Source: Symbiodinium natans
Taxonomy: Eukaryota > Sar > Dinophyceae > Suessiales > Symbiodiniaceae
Length of the DNA: 64,000 nt
Assembly: GCA_905221605.1 (NCBI GenBank)
Contig: CAJNDS010000569.1
Location: forward strand, 718,514-782,513
Direction: 5' to 3'
The number at the start of each line of letters is the position of its first letter. Position 1 is the stretch's first letter. A model generated the notes under the pieces. That model worked only from the letters and a program-made list of their open reading frames with translations. It was not told the origin of the DNA and ran no database searches. Below, piece after piece: positions 33,532 to 43,600 of the stretch. Made by a program: the position numbers and the translations under genes.

Positions 33532-34857
33532 CTACTTCTGGACTATCTTTTCGTACCCCCCTCGGTTCCAGCATTCTGCATCGTCATCGCTCCCGCTTGC
33601 CACAGCAGCAGAGTGCCTGTATCCTCCTGCCTTGAACCTCGTGCCCCTAAGTGCGTGGCCCTGCAAAAGCTTATTACAGGTGTTCCATACTCCAACCTCG
33701 CTGAAGTACACAGCCTCCAGATACCGAGCACGTCTGCTGGCTATCGCAACACGAAACCCATTTCCAAATCGCTCTTCTACCTCTTTCAGCAAGGCCCTGT
33801 TTGTGTGATTTAAGGTATCGGAGTCTTTCGGATCTGCTCGTGATAGGCTTAATGCAGTGCTTTGGACACACGAGTCTCGATCCTCCGGCAAAGAGACATC
33901 AGGATCGAGGCGAGCAACCACGTCGCGCACCTTTCCGTAGAGATTCCAAAAGTGACCTGCTACGATGTCTAGATATCCGCGGAGCAAGCCTGTCGAGGGT
34001 CTGCTCTCTCCGGGATAGAGTTGCTCGTCTCTCCCTGTGTACGGGTCTCTGACACTTTCGGTCTTTCGAAGGTGGGCGTAGGCAGAAGGAGTCAGCTTCA
34101 TTAACAGAATTCGAAACCTGTCAACTGCACCTGCTGTCCCACCTGCTGCTGAGACGTTCGGGTCTCTTGGTTTGGAGACTGTGATGCTGTAAACAAAGAA
34201 GTGCTCCGAGAACAGAACTCCTCTACCCTCTTGAATAAGCGCACACTCGAGCGTTCGCATTGCAGAGCCTCGCACCACCTCTGAATAGCCTGTCGGCAAG
34301 TCCCACACCACCGTTAACATAGACGAAAGTCCTCTGACCAAGCAATGCCCTTTGGACCGAGTTCTAGCGCCACGGAGTGTGAACCCCACTACGTCGTCCA
34401 ATTCTTTCTCCGTCAGTGCTGAAATGGTTCTGCCGCGGGTACAGACGGCGTTCGTCTTCTTAAATTCCTCGTAATCCTTCCATGTAACGTCCGCCTCATA
34501 TCTTACGTGAGATATCAAGCCGCCGAACTTCAGCTGGCACGAGCGCTCGGACTCGCCTGCTTCAGAAGAAGGAAGAAACGAGGCTGGAGCAGACAGCGGC
34601 GTCCAACTTCTCACCACGGAGGGCTTCTGTGTTGAGCTAGCAGAAGGTTCGGCGACAGTGGCCATTTCCACCTCCGGAGTCTCATCGTCAGACTCGCTAA
34701 GGCTAACGTAGTGAGAGATAGTCGGCTTGGCAGCACTGGCATCTTCACATTCAGGTTCTTGTGTAGGAGAGGGTTTCTCGCGATTCCGATTCCTCAAATT
34801 CGCAGGCCTTCGTCTTTTCGCAGCAGGAAACCCAGCTGCTTGAGCCTGGGACGACAT
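33532..34857 (-). CDS. intronless 441-residue protein, unrecognised
   Basis: This is the longest uninterrupted frame in the window. The start is MSSQAQAAGFPAAKRRRPAN, whose basic AKRRRP segment could be a nuclear-localisation signal. An acidic Ser-rich linker follows (about residues 47-65, SLSESDDETPEVE). The folded part covers roughly 105-430, with LKFGGLISHVRYEADVTWKD, LVRGLSSMLTVVWDLPTGYS and GLLRGYLDIVAGHFWNLYG, and the end is ECWNRGGYEKIVQK. There is no signal peptide or membrane segment. Lack of introns among 40-80-nt exons suggests retroposition or acquired DNA (a retroelement, or an RNA-virus-derived gene as reported for dinoflagellates). A host single-exon gene is equally possible. 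I do not recognise the family. Confidence 0.65.
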   Translation of the reverse strand: MSSQAQAAGFPAAKRRRPANLRNRNREKPSPTQEPECEDASAAKPTISHYVSLSESDDETPEVEMATVAEPSASSTQKPSVVRSWTPLSAPASFLPSSEAGESERSCQLKFGGLISHVRYEADVTWKDYEEFKKTNAVCTRGRTISALTEKELDDVVGFTLRGARTRSKGHCLVRGLSSMLTVVWDLPTGYSEVVRGSAMRTLECALIQEGRGVLFSEHFFVYSITVSKPRDPNVSAAGGTAGAVDRFRILLMKLTPSAYAHLRKTESVRDPYTGRDEQLYPGESRPSTGLLRGYLDIVAGHFWNLYGKVRDVVARLDPDVSLPEDRDSCVQSTALSLSRADPKDSDTLNHTNRALLKEVEERFGNGFRVAIASRRARYLEAVYFSEVGVWNTCNKLLQGHALRGTRFKAGGYRHSAAVASGSDDDAECWNRGGYEKIVQK

Positions 34858-34935
34858 AAAATGACAGCTCTGGAACTTCTCGAGACGACGAATAGAGAGC
34901 TTCCGGCTTTCGCTTCCAGAGTCCTTGTAGCCATA

Positions 34936-34964
34936 GGGTTTAGGGTTTAGGGTTTAGGGTTTAA
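34936..34964 (+). repeat. TTTAGGG tract upstream of the 441-residue ORF
   Basis: Four units. The following 34965-35680 holds the variant CCCTATAAA array (35582-35655) and no exon I can support. Confidence 0.85.
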
Positions 34965-35686
34965 GGGTCATTTTACCCTATAACCCTTAAAAAAGGGCCT
35001 GTATAGGGCTGTTTATATGGGTTATATGGCCTAACAGGCCGGAAGGGTTTTTCGTGGCCTCGTTTGACTTTGGGATCTGCTTGGGTGGCTTTGGCCTCTG
35101 ATGTGTCGGATGCAGATGTTTGGCTTGGATTTGGTGGGATGTGCTTGCTTGTGAACTTGGCAGAAACGGTTCGCGCGGGAATCTTAATGGCCCTGAACGT
35201 TCGGGGGTGGGGACTGTCTACTGTGCAGGAGCAGATGCTATTGGATAAGCTTCGGCAGTTGAGTTTGATTCAGCAGTGACTCGTCTTTGTCGGTTATCCT
35301 TGGCCGCAACGCATCGCATGAGATGCTTCAACCAAAACAACATCCTCAGCTCTGTATGAAGCTGCCCACAACCTACTTGTTGTAGGTTACACTTAGAAAA
35401 CCCCATGTAGGTTTCTTATACGTTTACAGGTTCTTCTGGTAAAGACCATGCTAGAACCCACGTCCAGCTCTTCGCAAGCCTGAGCTCGTGGTGAGCAACC
35501 GTCCTAGCAAACTTCATACACACGACACCGACAATCGCCGTTTTGATGGCACCTCAGCCGATGGCTGGCTGCTGTTCCTAAACCCAAAAACCCTATAAAC
35601 CCTATAAACCCTATAAACCCTATAAACCCTATAAATCCTATAAACCCTATAAACCCTGGGCAATCCCATCCCGCGATCTGCTCTAC

Positions 35687-35731
35687 CTGTTGCAGTCTCG
35701 CCTCGTCGTCAGCAGAGGCCACAGCGGACGC
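35687..35731 (-). CDS. ASADDEARLQQ microexon, copy 1
   Basis: A 45-nt phase-0 exon, ASAVASADDEARLQQ, between a good acceptor (GTTTTGCAG) and a good donor (CAG|GTAGAG). It is predicted to be a short charged helix. Copies follow at 36.4, 37.3, 38.9 and 47.6 kb. Confidence 0.7.
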
Positions 35732-36389
35732 CTGCAAAACACTTTGGGAGGCAGCTAGTCTTCTTCAGGGTTTGGGGCAACTTTGCGGGGATTCAGGTTT
35801 GGGTCGGGTCAGGATCAGAACGTACCAAGACAGGACTGTGGGAATCAAGGCTCTAGCAGTAGGCGCATGAAATGCGGAAGTCCAATGCCTTTGACAAGGG
35901 CTTCTCTTGCCACCTGCCTAGCAGCCCCGCACCGCACTTGCAACCAAGGCTTTCAGGTGTCAACTTGTGTATGATTCCTTGCGACTCGCGTTGGGTGGTA
36001 TAGGATTTTTTAGCTTCAAGTTCGGGACTCGACGGGGATGCGCAGGTTACCAAGGCACGCTACGCCGCTATGCTGCCTCTGATCGCACAATGCGCTACAT
36101 GCCTTCGGATCCTGTCGTGCACAACTTCACGCAGATGGTTCGGCAACGAGCTAGACTGTAATGAAAGGTTCTGCTCGGGGTGGGAAGGTGCCTCGTTTGA
36201 GGGCAGTGGTCCCTCTTGGGGGTGGAGGTTGCATCCCCGCTTTCGGTGGGTACCGCCTGCCCCAAGATACACCCCAAAAAAGCCGTGGCACCTCTGTCAA
36301 TGCCTGGCTGACTGTAATGTCAATCATGTTTTCTGCAGAACCCGCCTTTCGGACGTTAAGCAGGACCCCCATCCCACGATCTTCTCTAC

Positions 36390-36434
36390 CTCTTGCAGTC
36401 TCGCCTCCTCGTCAGCAGAAGCCGCAGCAGGCGC
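36390..36434 (-). CDS. ASADDEARLQQ microexon, copy 2
   Basis: 45 nt, APAAASADEEARLQE, acceptor CTTTGCAG, donor GTAGAG. Confidence 0.7.
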
Positions 36435-37079
36435 CTGCAAAGGATTTTGTGAGGCAACTATTCTTCAGGGCTTCAGGCAACTTTGTGCTGCTTCAGGTTG
36501 GGTCACAGGAGAGGGAGAAGGGGTGCTGTGGCCCCAGCCTCCGGACTTTGCTTAGATGCTTTCATCTAAGAAGACGGACTTTGGGCATCATGCAGAAGGC
36601 GCTAGTTATGGATGAAATGCAGCAAGTCAAGCCCTTTTTTTGCGGCTAGGACTGCTGCACTGCCTGCCAGGGACGAAAACCATGCCATTCGAGAGCGAGC
36701 TTCGCAGACTCTGCCGCAAGTCAAGCCCTAAACCCTAAACCCTAAACTCTAAAGCCCTAAACTCCTAAAGCCCTTTCACGGTAGGGGGGCTTAGACTCCC
36801 GTGGGTGTCATGGGGAGTTCTTTGGCTTAGAACATGCGGCGCAGGTTAGGGGTTTAATTAGGGGTTACTTAGGGTCTAGGGGTTTCGGGGTGTAGCGTTC
36901 AGGGGTTTCGGCTCTCACACTCCAACAAGGCAGGCAAGGATGTATCGGTGTAGGGTTCAGGCAGCCACTCATCGGCAGATATGGGGGTTTCCGAAATTGA
37001 GGGGGTGCCTTATCGCGGTCCTTATTTTCAGGGAATCCTACTATTCGGGGTCTACATTAGGGGGGTTTGTAGTTTTGCG

Positions 37080-37142
37080 AGCATGTCGTGATGCTGGGCT
37101 TCGTGGGCCTCGTTCTCCACCATTGGCGCCATGGGGGCTTCA
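37080..37142 (-). CDS. candidate Glu/His-rich exon
   Basis: After GCTCAG the minus strand reads AEAPMAPMVENEAHEAQHHD and on. The composition is like the other acidic Ala-rich cassettes, but there is only one copy and the donor is unclear. Confidence 0.3.
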
Positions 37143-37313
37143 GCCTGAGCAAGCCGAAGGCCGCAGCGCAGGTTGGCTTTGAGTAGAACCCTCAAAAACA
37201 TAGATTTTCTAGAGCCCTCAAGAACACAAGCTGCCAAATCACAAGAGCCAGAAGAACCGTGGACCAGCCCTTGAGACGCTAAGCAGGACCCCCGTCCCCA
37301 CGATCTTCTCTAC

Positions 37314-37358
37314 CTGTTGCAGTCTCGCCTGGTCGTCAGCAGAAGCCGCAGCGGGCAC
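37314..37358 (-). CDS. ASADDEARLQQ microexon, copy 3
   Basis: 45 nt, VPAAASADDQARLQQ, acceptor CTTTGCAG, donor GTAGAG. Confidence 0.7.
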
Positions 37359-38286
37359 CTGCAAAGGATTTTGGGAAGCAACTAATCTTCTTCAGGGCTT
37401 ACCCTCAGCCCTATAGAAACCCAAAACCAATTCTCAGCGACCAATTGTCAACGCCATTACTCTGACATGGCTAGGGCTTCAGGTTGGCATCAGGAGCAGC
37501 AAAGGGGTGCAGTGGCCTCAACCTTTTGACTTTGGACTTTGCTTAGGTGGTCTCAAGACGTACGAAGAAAAGACTTTGGGGGCACCAAAGGCTCAAGGTG
37601 TACGAGTAGGTGGGCATGAAACGCGGAAGTCCGATGAATTTGACAGCAAGGGCTTCTGTCTTCTTTGGCCACCTGCCTCGCAGCCTCACCCCGCACTTGC
37701 AATCCGGGCTTTTAGGGCTTTGTGGTGTCAATTTGTGTATGATTCTTGCGACTCGCTTTGGGTGGTAAAAGCGGATTTCTTTAGCTGCGAGTTCGGGACT
37801 TGACTGGGATGCGCAGCTTGCCCAGGGGGCAACGCTGCTGTGCTGCCTCTCGGTACAATGTGCTAGATGTCTTCTCACCCTGCCCTGCGAAACTTCATGC
37901 AGATGGTTCAACAAGGTGCTAGACGGTTGAACAAGGTGCTACAGACTACCAGGACCAAAGTTTCAACACTTTGATGAGACTAATTCATCTATCACTGTAC
38001 CTGTGAAGAACTAAACAAACCAGAAACACACTTGAACGTGTAGGAGAAAAAGGGTTGGCGGCTAAAATTCATTCAGTTCGGTGACCTGGTTTTGTCGATT
38101 CTCCCTGTGCAACGCAGGACGTGTCTGCGGGTGCAATGTCAAGACATTTTGGCACACCTCGCCGCGCTTGTGCCCTCTCGTTCATGACGACGATGCGCCA
38201 ATTCCGGCAGCTCTGACCGGGCTTGCCAGCTTCGGGCCATGGGTTTGCAGTAAAGAAATCAGGGTTTACAAGTGTATCTTACGATG

Positions 38287-38386
38287 TCCCACCACCACCA
38301 CCACCACCACCGCCACCGCCACCACCACCACCACCACCACCACCACCACCACCACCACCACCACCACCACCACCACCACCACCACC
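38287..38386. repeat. (CCA)n/(TGG)n microsatellite
   Basis: About 33 CCA/CCG units. On the minus strand it begins directly after the zinc-ribbon cassette 5 donor GTGCGG. Confidence 0.9.
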
Positions 38387-38390
38387 GCAC

Positions 38391-38465
38391 CTCGTCACGC
38401 TTGTGGCCGCACTTCCGGCAGAACACCGAGTCGTCGGCGTAGACGTTGCCGCAAGCCGGGCAGGT
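38391..38465 (-). CDS. zinc-ribbon cassette exon 5
   Basis: A 75-nt phase-0 exon: TCPACGNVYADDSVFCRKCG then HKRDE, acceptor CCGGCAG, donor GTGCGG. Confidence 0.8.
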
Positions 38466-38878
38466 CTGCCGGGGCTCGACGGCTTAGGGTTCAACGAGGT
38501 GAGGGCGACTATACAATGTGGGGTCCAGGCCAGGCCTCAACCCTAACCCTAAACCCTAAACCCTGAACCCTGAACCCTAGACCCTATTATAGACCCTATA
38601 ACCCCTAAACCCTGAACCCTAAACCCTTCCCCAAGATTAGCTGGGCCAGGCGGGTTGAGGGCTTTGGATTCCCCAACAAAACCGGTGAAAGCGTCCGAGC
38701 ATGCCCGAGTTGAGGAAGAGAGATGCTGAGAGCACTGCTCCAGAAGTTGTCAGAAAAAACTCAGGGTATGTCATGATTCTCCACCAGCAGCCACGGTTTA
38801 GGGTTTAGGGTTCATAAGGTTTAGGGTTTAGGGGCAACAACAGAATGGGCGCAGCTCCGCCCCACGCGGAAAATCTAC

Positions 38879-38921
38879 CTTGCAGTCTCGCCTGGCCATC
38901 AGCAGAAGCCACCGCGGAAGA
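38879..38921 (-). CDS. ASADDEARLQQ microexon, copy 4 (damaged)
   Basis: SSAVASADGQARLQ followed by G|GTAGAT. The predicted length is 43 nt, the only member not divisible by three, so this copy may be out of frame or use another donor. Confidence 0.5.
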
Positions 38922-38984
38922 CTGCACGGGTGGGACTTCAGCCTGGAAAGCTTTGACAGTGCTCAGATGGAAGTTGATTGAAGC

Positions 38985-39060
38985 GGGGGGACGGGGGGGG
39001 AGACGGGAGGGGGGGGAGGGGGGCGGGAGGGGGGCGGGAGGGGGGGGGAGGGGGCAGGGG
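38985..39060 (+). repeat. G-rich low-complexity tract
   Basis: Runs of 4-9 G separated by A or C. Potential G-quadruplex-forming DNA. Confidence 0.8.
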
Positions 39061-39108
39061 AAGGCCATGGATACTTGCGACGGTCGCATGTATTAGAGCC
39101 GCAGCTGC

Positions 39109-39150
39109 CTCTGGGACAGCAGCCGCAGGCTCCATCAGGGCATCCGGTGC
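39109..39150 (-). CDS. DALMEPAA microexon, copy 1
   Basis: A 42-nt phase-0 exon, APDALMEPAAAVPE, ending GAG before a GC donor (GCAGCT). Homologous to 48068-48106. Confidence 0.5.
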
Positions 39151-39251
39151 CTCGAGAGCTCGGTGGGGCTCGAGTCAGCACCAGGGGTTTAGGGTTTAGG
39201 GTTTAGGAGGACCCCTCAACCCTACCATGCCGCCTGGTCTTCAGCGGTCTC

Positions 39252-39296
39252 GTCCTCAGCGGTCTCGCGTCGCCGGCCACAGCACCACCCACAGAC
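39252..39296 (-). CDS. divergent WCCxRR cassette (VCGWCCGRRRETAED)
   Basis: A 45-nt phase-0 exon (including the final GAC) after TTGCAG. It has an extra Cys (CGWCC). A second ETAED follows directly. Confidence 0.5.
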
Positions 39297-39983
39297 CTGC
39301 AACAGCCGAGGTTCAGGTTTCACAGGGTCTCCAAATCGGATTCTCACATGTCCAAGGCGGCGTGATTAGGGCATTCGTCAAGCCACTAACACACTTCCAA
39401 TCAGAGAGCACAACCTACGTCAATGCGAATCAGAGACCTGAGATGGAGAGACGTCGGTCCTGCAACCAGTTCTTCAGGCCCACTCAGCTTCCTTCAGCCC
39501 TCGAACCACCAACCACCATCCGAGCATCGCACGTTGCCATCCGCATCATCGGAGTCCGCCAGTTGGCCCTGGTCAGGGTGCAGAGACTGGGTCTCTGGCT
39601 CTCTGGAACCCAACTAAACCCTTAACCTTGGACTACGCTCTGAAGGCAACAACAGATCGAACGGCCTACCCTACCCCCCACCACTTCCGCCCCAAATTGA
39701 ACCTACAAGTGGGGCCCACTCTGTGTAGTCATAGAGGCCCTGATTCTGATTGGGGTATACATGTCCTAACTTTGCGTTAAAAAAGCCGTGAGCTACTTGC
39801 GTAAGCCCTTGTGAGCTGTGGACGGGCCGGCACAATCAGATGGCTCTCTTAAACTTAAGCCATGACCTCTACTTGGAGGTGCGGGGTACTACAACTGCAG
39901 CTGTTCCCTCATATAAGTGTACTTGGATGTTGTGAAATACCCACCAACCTCCCCGTATCTCTTAAATCTCAACATCGCCGCAC

Positions 39984-40022
39984 CTCGGAGTCGTCATGCC
40001 GGCGCGCGCACCAGGCGCATGC
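39984..40022 (-). CDS. divergent WCxRR cassette with GT donor (ACAWCARRHDDSE)
   Basis: A 39-nt phase-0 exon after CCTGCAG, ending GAG before GTGCGG. It shows where the family's exons end: after the Glu that precedes GAC in other copies. Confidence 0.6.
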
Positions 40023-40693
40023 CTGCAGGGTGTATGCGGAGAAAAGAGCCATTGCTTTTTGCCGGTCCACCCAAACACCCTACAGCCGAAACAGGGTGCT
40101 TGATGAGTCAGCATTTGTGTGTTTTTCTTGGGGCCGATGCTGACTTGGAGCGTCAGGGAGCTGGGTATGTGAGATTCGCGGAGCATGGGACTTAAGACAC
40201 GCGTTTTCCCACCTGCCAAACTGACACTCAGGACGCACTGCAGAGCACGCACGGGTTGGACTGTGCCTTTAAATGTGCGAGAGACACAACTGACCACCAT
40301 GGCATGGTGCAACACACCCAACCCTTTAGGGCTTAGGGGCAGGGAATACCATCCCTCCAATGACCCCCCCCGAAAAGAAAAATAAAAACAAAAAACTTAG
40401 GCACGGATTTACCCACGGATTTACCCTAAAACCTAAACCCAGCCTGTGACGTCTCTGCGTCCGGCGATCCACCCTCTTCCTCTCAACGGGAAAAAATGTG
40501 ACTTCGGCAACCTGACTGACAACCCAGGTTCTAAGCATGCCCTTCAAAACTGCTTGTTCACCATAGGAGGACCACGCAGGGCTCCTCATTGCTTTATTGA
40601 TGGTTGCGTACATCCTGCTGAGGAAGGACCACTGTGCCACACGCTTGGGCATGTTCTTCGTCTTCTCTCTGCCTCCCTCCTCACAGCTGCGTC

Positions 40694-43600
40694 CTCGGTC
40701 GAACCACGTCTGTGCCCGCACCAGCCGCCTGCTGGCTGACCTTCCGCCCCGTCCTCCGCAAACATTTGTATAGAATCTGTCAAAGCTTGTTTAGGCTGCA
40801 AGATTCGCCAAAGATTCCCTAGAGCTCGGTTCATACAGGAAAGCATATGAGGAGGGTAAGCTCAAGCTTCGATCATTCCGGGCGGGGCGGCAGGCGAGCT
40901 CTGAGTTACTTCACACAGGGCGATGTTAAGGGCTTCCGAGGACGATAGGGCTCCATATACATCCTGTGGAGAAACGATCTAACTCTCCTTCTCTCGTCCG
41001 CCCTCATTGGGGGCTGTTTATGGCTGCGTCCTCAGCCGAACCACGTCTGCTCCCGCACCAGCCGCCGGCTGGCTCACCGTCGGCCGTGACACCCTCCTTC
41101 AACAGTCAATCAATTCCAGTTGCTGAGTACCCTGGGCCAAAAAAGGGTAACCTTTCAACTATGGTAGGAATATAAATATAAAAATATAAATATAAATAAA
41201 TAAATATATATATATATACATACCCCAAATGCTTGAAGGCTACCTGCGTACCTGGCTACGAAGCCAGCATGTCAGACGGCAAGAGGGTCCATGTGGCACC
41301 CGAAGTCGGAGGATGGGCACGCGATTCGGCAAGAGACTCAACTTCCCTAACCCTAAACCCTAAACCCTAAACCCTAAACCCTAAACCCTAAACCCTAAAC
41401 CCTAAACTTCAGAACGAGTCCCCACCCATAGGTGTGGAAACAGAGTCATCGCCCACCCCCAGCTCGGACAGAGGAGAGTAAGCTGACAGAGGATGCTGTT
41501 TTCACAAGGATCTATAGTAGAAGCCAAAAAGTTGGAAACTCAATAGCCTCAATCAGTTCTCAATCCCTAAGAGTAAAGTCTAGGGAATCCCAGCACTATT
41601 TGTCCCCAAAACGGTTTCCAACTTTTCAGGGTTTACTGCAGGGAGCCAAAAGCTCCTTCTCAGGCTGTTGAGATTCACAACTCCACAAACAAGCTGGTGA
41701 TCAAGTTTGCACTGGGGAGCAGTGCAGCACAGCGCGGGGCTTTGGGTACTTTGGATTTTGGAAACGAGGTTCCCATCCTACCAGGAAGGCCCCCGAAGGC
41801 TTAATTCTTTTTCCGCCCTGACTTTTACCACAGTACCCCAGACCCTAAACCCTGAACCCTTTTTGCAGCAGGCTTTGCAGGTACACCTGAAACATCCGGA
41901 AACCCTAAACCCCAAACCCCAAACTAAACCCTTCCCAGTCCAATCCTCAGCCCCGAAAGAGCTTGGGCGGTTGGATTCCAGGCCCCTTCTTATGCCAATT
42001 CAGAGCTGGGGTATGTGGCTTCCTTAAGAATCCCAACACCTTTGCTTTTGTGGGTGGCCAAAGAGTTCCATGAATGGCGAAATAACTGCGTTCCTTGCTG
42101 CTAATTACGGCTCATTTAATAAGGTTCGGGAGGACGGCTAGGTTCAGGGCGCAGAGTCCCGATTTCTCCGCTGTTTGGGCTGGGGCGGGGCACCAATCAA
42201 GAGTCCACAAGGGTCCTTGTATACCTGGTGCTGAAACACGGCAACCAAACGTGAGTGTTCTCTCATCTGCTCACTCTCCTTCCCGATACATCTCTTTCTG
42301 CGTTAGGGGCCGCGTCCTCGGTCGAACCGCGTCTGCGCCCGCACCAGCCGCCTTCTGGCTGACCTTCGGCGGCCTCGTCCTCCATCAGTCTGCAGCGATC
42401 GATCGAATGTCTGCATGTGGGTGGGAGGCAGGCCTTCGCAGGAAAAGGACGCTATGATGAACATCATGCTGAGACATGACCACGGCACGTGATTGCTCTC
42501 GCTGTCTCTCATGCTCTCCCGCGTCAGGGGCAGCGTCCTCGGTCGAACCGCGTCGGTGCCCGCACCAGCCGCCTGCTGGCTGACCTTCGGCTGCATCCTC
42601 CGCACGGATGTGTGTGAACGCTCATAGCACGCAAGCTTTATAGGGGCTGCAAGTTGACAAGGGTTCTTGCCAGCTATGAGTTCGTCGCTTCGTTCGCCAG
42701 TGTGGAAAGGTGCTATGCGGGTAATAAGATGTACTGAGCTTGAGCACTTCAATCATTCCGGGTGAGGAGTGGGCCATTGTCATTAGATGATAACACGAGA
42801 CTGCTTACCGAACTGCGCTCGCCCAAGGTTTGACAGGACAGGGACGATGCACTGCTGACAGCCTTTTTGAGAGCCCGTGTCAAAGGCTCCACTTTCATTG
42901 TGATGACAAGACCACTGCGCCTGAGGCTGTTCTCACTACGTACTCCTTCTAGCTCGCTCTTTTTGCTTTGCTTTGCTTAGGGGCATAGGGACGAACCCTG
43001 CGCCGAGGCGCGCCCCGCTTCCGCGTTACGTGAAACTTCAGTGTTGTCTGTGGCCGCCCTGTTGGCTGCCGCGCAGTGCGTCGCCTTAGTGGGTCCTTAG
43101 TGCTCCCTGAAAGCCAACCCCTACCTCTCTCTCTCTCTCCCTTTGTCAGGGGCAGGGTCCTCGGTCGAATCGTGTCTGTGCCCACACCAGCCGCCTTCTG
43201 GCTGACCTTCGGCCGCCCCATCCTCCGCACAAGTTTCGATGAGGGTAAGAAGCTTGAGTAGTTCAATCATTCCATTGTCAGTGTCAAACGAGCCAGCTTA
43301 CGGCACTGCGCCTCGTTTGATGTCCATTTATAAGGCTCCTCCTCCTCCTTCTCTCTCTCTCTCTCTCTCTCCATTTCTTTCTCTCGTCGGCGGCAGCGTC
43401 CTCGGTCGAACCGCGTCTGCGCCCACACCAGCCACCTTCCGGCTGACCTTCGGCCGCCCCGTCCTCCGCGCAGATTGATAGTAGGATGTAATGAGCTCGA
43501 GCAATTCAATCATTCCGGGTGAGAGGTGGGCCATTGTCAGTGCAGAGCGCGACAGCTTATACTTAATTGCCCTCGCCAAAGGCTTCGCAGGACAGGGACG

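Larger units (their letters stand above)
35680..37990. repeat. segmental repeat carrying microexon copies 1-3
   Basis: Blocks around each microexon recur: GATCTTCTCTACCT(G/C)TTGCAG, TTCAGGTTGGG-like segments, and a longer block shared by about 35853-36160 and 37620-37915 (minus-strand words IIHKLTP, CKCG, GRW and NHL(R/H)EV). It looks like duplicated intron plus exon, then divergence. Whether the longer block codes is unclear, because frames shift between copies. Confidence 0.6.

Noticed and set aside
34920-34940. Spliced-leader relic (TGTAGCCAT) upstream of the 441-codon ORF
   Set aside because: Only eight or nine bases match and the orientation is wrong for the minus-strand gene.
38279-38494. 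Poly-Gly/Pro open frames over the CCA repeat
   Set aside because: Produced by the trinucleotide repeat; the repeat starts directly after a splice donor and is better read as intronic.
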